DNA of 64,000 bases. Source: Paguma larvata. Taxonomy: Eukaryota; Chordata; Mammalia; Carnivora; Viverridae. The stretch spans positions 19,633,167-19,697,166 of the forward strand of contig CM057839.1 in the NCBI GenBank assembly GCA_030068075.1, in the 5' to 3' direction. Each line of letters opens with the position of its first letter. The first letter of the stretch is position 1. Made by a program: the position numbers and the translations under genes. A model generated the notes under the pieces. The model saw nothing but the letters and a program-made list of their open reading frames with translations. It ran no database searches and had not been told where the DNA came from. Shown piece by piece: positions 57,027 through 64,000 of the stretch.

Positions 57027-57039
57027 AATGAATGCTTTT

Positions 57040-58682
57040 AAATACAGAAAAAGTACACTAGCGGCAGAAAAGTAAAGAAATCCTGTGTGTATGGAAGACA
57101 TTCAGTCTAATAAGAACAAGAATGATCTGAAAATAATAAAATGTCTTAATTTGAAACCAGATATCTTAGGAGTCAATGCCCTTTTCATAAGTGAGGTTGG
57201 ATTTTCTGAGGTTAGACACAGAATCACAGAGGAAAAACTACCTACTTAGCAGAAACACTTGAAAAGCTCTGTTCAAATTTAATGGGCAAAGAAACTTTGA
57301 TCAAAAAGGAGTATTTGAAAACCAATGCAGACAGAACCAAAGACCAACATGGGAGCATGTGTTTGCAGGCTGTCTTCCTCTTAGTGATCACCTAACTTTT
57401 CATGGTAGCAGTGAATAAGTATCAGCAAAAAAAAGTAGCATGTGTAATAATAAGTGATGTACTCATGCCAGAGATAAAGATCATTCAAACTTCTGTTTTA
57501 TACATAATTTCCCCTAATGCTGTAATAACTATGTAAATATATTTTATTTAAAAGAGGCAGAGTTTAGATTTTCTAATATGACTTACTTGATAAGTAGTAC
57601 ATTTTATACTTCAAAATCATACATTTTTGTGGTTAAATCAACCTGAAAATTGATACTTGGTATAAAAACATATTTGTATTTTAATATATTTTGGGAAGAG
57701 TTATGATAGTCTTGATTGAACCTATTACCTACTGCGAAAATGAGAAAGATTTTTAATTAGCTTTATTGAAGCTGTGCAGGTAGTGAAAAATGATGGAAAT
57801 CCTTTTTTTAATTCGTGCTTGTTTTTGTTACTACTATTTGTTTAATGGAATTGAGTATATAACCAGTTCACCTCAGTTGTTTAATTTTCAAAGTGTATTT
57901 TACTAAAAAACCCTTCATTAGAAAAATTCTACTTTCAAAAAGGAAAATCCCTTCAAATCCAAATGGCAGTTAAACAAAATAGTTCAATTTGATCCTCTGC
58001 CTCAAGGGATAGGAAGAGTAGGTCTGAGTCAAAATACATTGGGAAAGGAAGGGGTGTGACAAAAAATGAAGCAGAATAATGTGACATGTATTCATAAAGG
58101 TTTCATTAAAAACTCAAGTAAATTTCTTTAAATTGATACTCAGAGAGGAGCATTTGTTCCAACAGCAGAGCTCACATTGTAGTAGTTGCAGAAATCAGCA
58201 AATGTGGCAAAGGTTTTCTTACGTTACTCCTTTCCCCTTTCTGTTCCAATGACAGAAGTAAAGTAAGTTTTTATGGACATTCTTTGTTGAGATCAATAGT
58301 GTATGTGACAACTATCAAATCATAGAATCCAGGAGTCAGAAGTTTTGCTAAAACGGATCGGCCCACAAACTGACACAGAGATGCTCAGAAGTAGTGTTTT
58401 AGTATCTACTGATAATGGATTTTGGGGAAAACTATTTTAATCTAAGTCTGTAACTCCAGTCAGCAACCACCCTCATCTTCCTCCCAGTACACTCTCCCTA
58501 ACGTAAAGGAATCATAGACTTGAAAGGATTCTTCTTTCCCTAGAACATTTAAAGAAGAGGGATTTGACTCAGTGATTTTTTTTTTTTTTGAGTTAGCCCA
58601 TTGTAACACCTGGTTCTGCTGTATTATCTGATTCTGGTCAATCTGCTTGGTCCACTTTTGACTTTGTTGCCTAATGTGATCT
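57040..58682. other. Unassigned AT-rich sequence
   Basis: About 1.6 kb with no gene and no repeat I can name. T-run at about 58579-58590. Confidence 0.5.
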
Positions 58683-58940
58683 TTATGTTATGATTACTTG
58701 TTTCCATAGTTCTGATACTGCCACCCATCCACCAACTACACTGGAGAGAGCCACATGTAGCTTCCCTAGAACACCAGCACCTTTAGTCTGCTCTAGACAG
58801 CCCTTCTCCGGTAGGCTTCCAAAGAAGGGTTGAGTACAACAGATGATAATTTCAGCATCCAGAATGTGATGCCACTCCTCCTCTTTCCTAGTAGCTTGGG
58901 CGTGTTTAGCCCTCTTGGCCTGCAGTTGCATATCTCCCAA
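58683..58940 (-). other. Orphan 85-codon frame, coding status unproven
   Basis: Predicted peptide opens MGDMQLQAKRAKHAQATRKE, a charged helix-like segment, followed by a short Cys/Ile run (IIICC). It lies in a locally GC-richer stretch with no repeat text. No known family is recognised, and no transcription signal is visible. Probably non-coding. Confidence 0.15.
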
Positions 58941-59099
58941 ATACTCAGTTGACTCACTGAAACCTAAACAAGAAAATATGGAAATTTTGGATTACAGCTT
59001 TTCCAAGCTGCTAATGTTATCAATCTATTTGGTATACCCATTTTAACTCATAACCAGAGAGATTACATATATTTATGTAATTAACTGTACAAGCTTTGA
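58941..59099. other. Unassigned sequence
   Basis: No gene or repeat recognised. Confidence 0.4.
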
Positions 59100-59480
59100 G
59101 AATATTCGCTGCGGATTTTCCTGTTTCTAATATCACTACACTCGGCTTTTATTGACATTAATTCATTGAAATATATATTTTTTCCTCCCTTCAATCTTTG
59201 GGTGCCATTTTATTTTTAGGTGAATTTCTTGTAAATAATAAAAATATAAATTTAGCTTTGCCCAGTTTGATTCCTAGCAATAGAAGTGAAGGCATTTGTG
59301 TTTAAGGTATCGACTAATATTTTCATTTTTATTATCGCTATCTCGAAAAACGGTTTACTTCTGCTAGCCATTTTATTTTTATTTATTATGTTTTTAATTT
59401 TTATAATAATTTCATCATATTATAATTATATTCTGTTTTTAGATACCCCAAAATAGTTATGGATATATTTCAAATATACT
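59100..59480 (-). mobile_element. Probable old L1M, antisense endonuclease region
   Basis: TATCACTACACTCGGCTTTT, TTTCAATCTTTGGGTGCC-like TTCAATCTTTGGGTGCCATT, GGTGAATTTCTTGTAAATAA (L1: GGTTTCTTGTAGACAGC) and GGTATCGACTAATATTTTCA follow antisense L1 ORF2 order. Strongly decayed. Confidence 0.5.
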
Positions 59481-60858
59481 TTTATCAATATTAAGACATG
59501 ACCTTTTTAATACCCCAATTTTCATCACCAGGGATCTGTTATAATAAGTTAACGAGTTAATGATCCCCGTTAAATTGTGAATATCTTGGAACTAGAACTT
59601 TGCACTATTTCTATGTCATTTCCCAATGTCAGAACAGTTCATGCCATACAGACTGAACTTAAAGCAACAAAGAGTAAATAGAGTATTTCCTAGATGCTAG
59701 TGCAATGATTTTCCACTATCTTTAGTGGTCCAACCTTCTTCAGTCCCATCTTTTACTCATCAGTGCGAGCTCTTCCACTTTAGTTGATCGTGCTAGGAAA
59801 TACATATCTGTGATTATTTATTTCTTACTCAAGGAGTCTTCATTGTTTTTATAATATTTCCCTATTCCAACATATCTTTGAATTGCACTCTGCCTTTCAT
59901 CTAGTTTGTAGCTGGATTCTGTTTACCCATGGTGTAACTACTCCCTTCCTTTGTTCAAATCTCTCTCATTCCCTGTCTCCTTAGAATTTAATTAATGGTT
60001 AACTTTTAATTCCATTCACATGCATATACAAACATGGACATTTTACAACTACATTCAGTTATTATCAAGTACTTGTTACTAAGTAACAGGATACAGAGGA
60101 TTTGAACAATGGTTTTATTTCCAAAGAACATTCAAAGTGTAGAATTGCCTGTGTAGAAACAAAATATATGCTTGAGCTATTATAAAAATGCATTTTCATG
60201 TTGAGCAAGTTCATTCAAATATGATGTGCCTTCAAAGGATGTAAGGTCTCACCTGACCCAGGATTAAATTCTACAGCTTCAATCGTGTGTTCATTTATGG
60301 GGGCTGAAACCTAGAGGATCATTGATACATTTGATTATCCAAAGGCTGTGTTTTCAGGAATAATTGAAGAAACTGGTAATGTTTTTATCTGGAAAAGTGA
60401 AATACTTGTAGGGCCTATAATAATTATACTCAAGTGTTTGATTATATTCCTTGAAAAATAGGCCATGTTTCCTCAATGAGAGGAACTCATAATCATAATT
60501 GAAGGAGATAGAATTTAATTCATTAGATGAAAGGAATGTTATATGTCCATAACTGAAAATTGACCAGCTTTGAAATTTTTAGATCTCTGTCAATGGAAAC
60601 GTTTAGAGGCTGGATAGACATTTATTGAAACAATTCAAGGAAAAAACTTTGGTAATGGACTGACTGTGTGTTTGATCTTTCAAGATATATTCCAATCCTA
60701 AGTTATTAGGGGTCTATGAAATATCAGTCTCCTCTTCTTAATCCTAGTATTCTCATTTTTATTTCTGAAATGTTTATAGATTTATAATAAAATATTATCA
60801 ATATAATGAGATTAGTTCCTCAAAAACAAACTGAAGGCAGCTATACAATGTGATTTGT
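59481..60858. other. Unassigned AT-rich sequence
   Basis: About 1.4 kb with no gene and no repeat I can name. Confidence 0.5.
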
Positions 60859-60874
60859 ATAAAGAGTTTCAGTA

Positions 60875-60948
60875 GGGAGTTTCAGTATGTGAGTGATAAA
60901 TCACTAAATTCTACCCTCGAAATCGAAAATAATAAATAAATACATAAG

Positions 60949-60987
<39 letters not shown>
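60875..60987 (+). mobile_element. Extremely short L1 3'-end insertion with (AAAT)n tail
   Basis: Only the last tens of bases of a carnivore L1 3' UTR (TGAGTGATAAATCACTAAAT, TCTACCCTCGAAATCG) followed by an (AAAT)n tail from about 60925. Flanked by ATAAAGAGTTTCAGTA (60859-60874) and ATAAAGAGTTACAATA (60988-61003), two mismatches in 16. Confidence 0.8.
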
Positions 60988-60991
<4 letters not shown>

Positions 60992-61003
60992 AGAGTTACA
61001 ATA

Positions 61004-61802
61004 ATGGAAAGTAAGGTGGGTTGGAAACTTAAACCATCTCTAGAATGATTAAAACATTAGAGGTACAACCTAAGTATAAATATGATATAGTTACTTATTT
61101 CACTGAATAAGTAGAAATTTCAATTTATGGAAAAGAAAATAATTACTGCAGGAGAAAATATTTGCTATCATTTAAGGAGCTAGTTAAAGGACCCAACATG
61201 CCTTTGCACCTTGTGTGATTCTATTTCTAGATTAGTTTGTTTATACTTTTTTAAGAAGGTAGGTTTAAAATTAGATTTGTATTTATTCATATATTGGTAA
61301 AATCAAATAATTGAGTGGATAAACATTTTTTGATATTCTACTCTAAGTATGACCTTGATAACATGGTACATTATTTATTTTAACAGTGCACTAAGGAAAG
61401 AATTATTATCTTTATGAAAATAAGTAAAACTTTTATCCATCAGGAATGGTCCATGAATGTTTTATAAGGAAACCAGGAAGTGCAAGAACATACGATACAT
61501 TCAACATATATACTTAAGAAAAATAGGATGATAGGAAAACAATTGCCTTTGGGTCACTTAGATTGGACAGCAGATAAGGAAGAACTTAATTTCAATATTT
61601 GAACAGTCAAATGAAATGAGCAGCTAAAGGAAGTGGTAGAGGGGAGAGATATATTACTGAAAGAAGCACATGGATTGGAGAAATCAGAGCATGATATATT
61701 CTTTCAAAATTGTGGGGTTTGGGAAGGAGGCAAGGACATCTAAGAAGAATTCTAAGAAGCATTCTGAGTAATGTGCTCAAAAACACCATTAAAGTCCTTT
61801 TA
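61004..61802. other. Unassigned AT-rich sequence
   Basis: No gene or nameable repeat. The 60-codon minus frame 61607-61789 is unassigned. Confidence 0.45.
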
Positions 61803-61811
61803 GAGAAGATT

Positions 61812-62029
61812 TTTAATATTTTTTAATGTTTTTATTTTATTTTTGAGAGACATAGAGACAGAGCATGAGCAGGGGAAGGCAGAGAGAAAGGGAGATACAG
61901 AATCTGAAGCAGGCTTCAGGCTCTGAGCTGTCAGCACAGAGCCTGACGCGGGGCTCGAACTCACAGACTGTGAGATCATGACCTGAGCTGAAATCGGCCG
62001 CTTAACCGACCGAGCCACCCAGGCGCCCC
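61812..62029 (-). mobile_element. Felid CAN-SINE
   Basis: Reverse-complement SINE with near-consensus head GCCACCCAGGCGCCCC at 62029, CTGAGCTGTCAGCACAGAGC, GGGGCTCGAACTCACAGACT. Flanking repeats GAGAAGATTTTTAA (61803) and GAGAAGTTTTAA (62030). The 85-codon frame over it is an artefact. Confidence 0.97.
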
Positions 62030-62218
62030 GAGAAGTTTTAATTTTTAAAAGTATCATTCTTTATTGTTTTGGGAGTCAGATTTGTATTTGTATTAAATTA
62101 TATTAAGTGTATATAAATTGGTATAATATAACAACATGCAGAGACTGAACCAAAGAGGAATCCAATATTTCATGTTATTTTCTTCATGTATAATTCTAAT
62201 TTAAAATCCAAGTTATTA

Positions 62219-62401
62219 GGGCACCTGGGTGGCTCAATTGGTTGAGCGTCCAACTCTCGATTTCGGCTCAGGTCATGATCCCAGAGTGGTGGAGTCAAGC
62301 CCCAAGTCAGACTCCATGCTGAGCATGGAGCCTGCTTAAGATTCTCTCTCCCTTGCCCCTCTCTCCTGCTTGCACCTTCTCTAGCTCAAAAAAAAAAAAA
62401 A
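62219..62401 (+). mobile_element. CAN-SINE, ancestral subtype
   Basis: GGGCACCTGGGTGGCTCAAT head, GGTCATGATCCCAGAG, GAGTCAAGCCCC, GAGCATGGAGCCTGCTTAAG, ATTCTCTCTCCC, poly-A tail. Imperfect flanks AAAATCCAAGTTATTA / AAAATTCAAGGTTTTT. Ancestral body type, shorter than the felid-type SINEs. Confidence 0.94.
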
Positions 62402-62431
62402 AAAATTCAAGGTTTTTGCAAAGACTTTATT

Positions 62432-62454
62432 ATTTTCTAAGTTTATATATTAAT

Positions 62455-62501
<47 letters not shown>

Positions 62502-62683
62502 CAAGCAAGGAAGGAGCAGACAGAGAGGGAGAGAGAGAATCCCGAGCAAGCTCTGTTACCAGGGCAGAGCCCAACACAGGGCTCCATCCCATGAATTATG
62601 AGATCGTGACCTGAGCCGAGATCATGATCTGAGCTGAAATCAAGAGTTGGACGCTCACCCAACTGAGCCACCCATGTGGCCCT
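62432..62683 (-). mobile_element. CAN-SINE with internal duplication and (GA)n
   Basis: Reverse-complement SINE with a pure (GA)n run at 62457-62496. The segment GAGATCGTGACCTGAGCC is followed directly by GAGATCATGATCTGAGCT (about 62600-62636), so the GGTCATGATC box is doubled. Head GCCACCCATGTGGCCC. Flanking repeat AAAGACTTTATT at 62420 and 62684. Frames 62353-62601 and 62450-62671 are artefacts of the repeat. Confidence 0.94.
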
Positions 62684-62695
62684 AAAGACTTTATT

Positions 62696-64000
62696 TTATA
62701 ATTTATTTTCACCTAAGTATTTCCATACAAATTTGTTCCAAATAATTATCTTCAGGAAATAATCAAGAATTTTGTACTTTTGGGCCAGCATATTTATTGG
62801 TTGTACTCTGTAATGATTAATTGCACTTGGTCACCAGATAAAATGATTGAGAATCTATTACAGTTAGCACTAAAATGTAAGTAAGTTAAGAATCATGACC
62901 TATTGGTTGAAGTGAAAAAGCAACATAACTTGAAGGAGTTGCAGGTAATCAACCTCTATTTCAGAACTGTCCCCTTCCTCAAACAAAGAAATGTGCAGAG
63001 TTGAAAATAGCATCTTTGATTTTTGGTAGCTCACTTACTCCCTGCTGTATATCTTCACCTAAAGTAGCATTTTAGAACAATTAGTGACTATAGAGATGAT
63101 TATAATGTCACAAATGTGGGATTATGACTTTAGCTAAAGTATAAACAGCAGGAGGAGAAAGTCTATTAAGGAGTAAATATCCTCTTTCCAGAGAAGTATG
63201 GTTTGCAATTAGAAAGAAATGGGAACAAGAGAGAACAGAAAGACTCAGTTATAAACACTTATGAATTTTTATATTGTTGTTGATTTTTACCAGGAAAATA
63301 TTCCTATTAAATAAACAATACACTGAAAATAAAAAAAAATAGAACACTGTAATTTTGAGTTGCTATTCTTTCTCTCAGGGCAGATAAATGTTTTTAGAAT
63401 GACAAAAATGATGAAGACCAAAGGAGTAAGACATTACTAAAGAACTTTGAAAAATACTAAGTAACTATTAACTTTAAATGGCTAAACATATTTAATATCT
63501 TGAATGAAAAGCTCTGCTAAAGTACATGGAAAGCAAAATAGACATCAAGAGTCTTAATTCACTTCATCTGTATCATAATATAAACCAAATGAAATTTAAA
63601 AAATGGGTAGATTCAAAACCCAGGCTCATTAACTTAGCTCATTGTTATTTTTTCAATAATTTTGCAAAGAAAGAGAGAAGATAGAAAGATAGACACAAAA
63701 AGATGATGGGAGTCAATTGAGGTCACCATTCATATTTTTAAGGAAGGTTCTTCAAATGCAGTTTCCTTCCAAACTCTTTTATTTTTAATTCCCTCAGTAA
63801 ATTGAAAGGAAAATATTAATGTATCTGAAAAAAATTTTAAATTATTAACTCCATTCATGGTAAGTGAATCCACAGGCCATAAGATTTTTGGCTGACAGTT
63901 TTCAAGGGAAAAAATACTGAAATTTTAAAAGTAATAGACAAACATAGTAAGATAACGACCAAATTAAGAACCTGAACATCAGAGGGAATGAAAGCAATGA
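62696..64000. other. Unassigned AT-rich sequence to window end
   Basis: No gene and no repeat I can name. A purine-rich AGAAAGATAGA stretch lies at about 63667-63700. Confidence 0.5.

Noticed and set aside
1..64000. CRISPR array, operon, origin or attachment site
   Set aside because: The sequence is a mammalian nuclear genome. The only regularly spaced repeats are microsatellites and SINEs, and no prokaryotic gene signals are present.

Overview
The window is AT-rich mammalian nuclear DNA from a carnivoran, almost certainly a cat-family (felid) genome. The main evidence is about 24 copies or remnants of a tRNA-Lys-derived CAN-SINE. Most carry the felid-type body (GGGGCGCCTGGGTGGCTCAG head, GTTCGAGCCC B-box, TCGGGCTCTGTGCTGACAGC middle, TC-rich stretch, AATAAATAAACATTAAAAA tail). 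L1 copies with carnivore-type 3' UTRs and ancient mammalian MIR, L2 and L1M fragments agree with this. I found no supportable protein-coding exon, no RNA gene and no CpG island. Every long open frame is inside a SINE or L1, or is an isolated frame with no family resemblance. The window reads as a gene desert or the inside of a very long intron.

Layout. 1-9 kb: mostly unassigned AT-rich sequence with three MIRs, three SINEs, a diverged direct duplication (824-940 / 1517-1632) and a striking inverted repeat of about 150 bp (5099-5252 / 5961-6110). 9.3-13.0 kb: a 3.7-kb L1 with its 5' half inverted, bounded by a 10-bp target-site duplication. 13-24.7 kb: a head-to-head SINE pair, an old minus-strand L1M interrupted by another repeat, a long repeat-poor stretch, an old plus-strand L1M, and SINEs. 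25-34 kb: an unassigned, slightly GC-richer patch, a SINE inserted in a SINE, L2, and several old L1 3' ends. 35.9-39 kb: a nested stack of ancient repeats. 39.7-40.1 kb: a nearly pure A/T quasi-palindrome. 40-49 kb: SINEs, a diverged tandem duplication, old L1 pieces and a 163-codon orphan frame. 49.5-54.2 kb: two same-strand old L1M copies. 54.2-54.6 kb: an unexplained patch with minus-strand reading frames. 55.3-57 kb: a truncated L1 with a SINE in its tail. 57-64 kb: mostly unassigned sequence, a very short L1 insertion and a cluster of three SINEs.

There is no operon or cooperating gene set. The history visible here is layered retrotransposition: MIR, L2 and L1M first, then DNA-transposon and other old repeats, then carnivore L1s, then felid SINEs with intact target-site duplications. 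The points most worth a second look are the twin-primed L1, the inverted repeat at 5.1-6.1 kb, the nested stack at 36-39 kb, the AT palindrome, and the unexplained patches at 25.2-25.9 and 54.2-54.6 kb. Repeat names come from reading the sequence against remembered consensus text, without a database search, so subfamily names are deliberately avoided where I am unsure.
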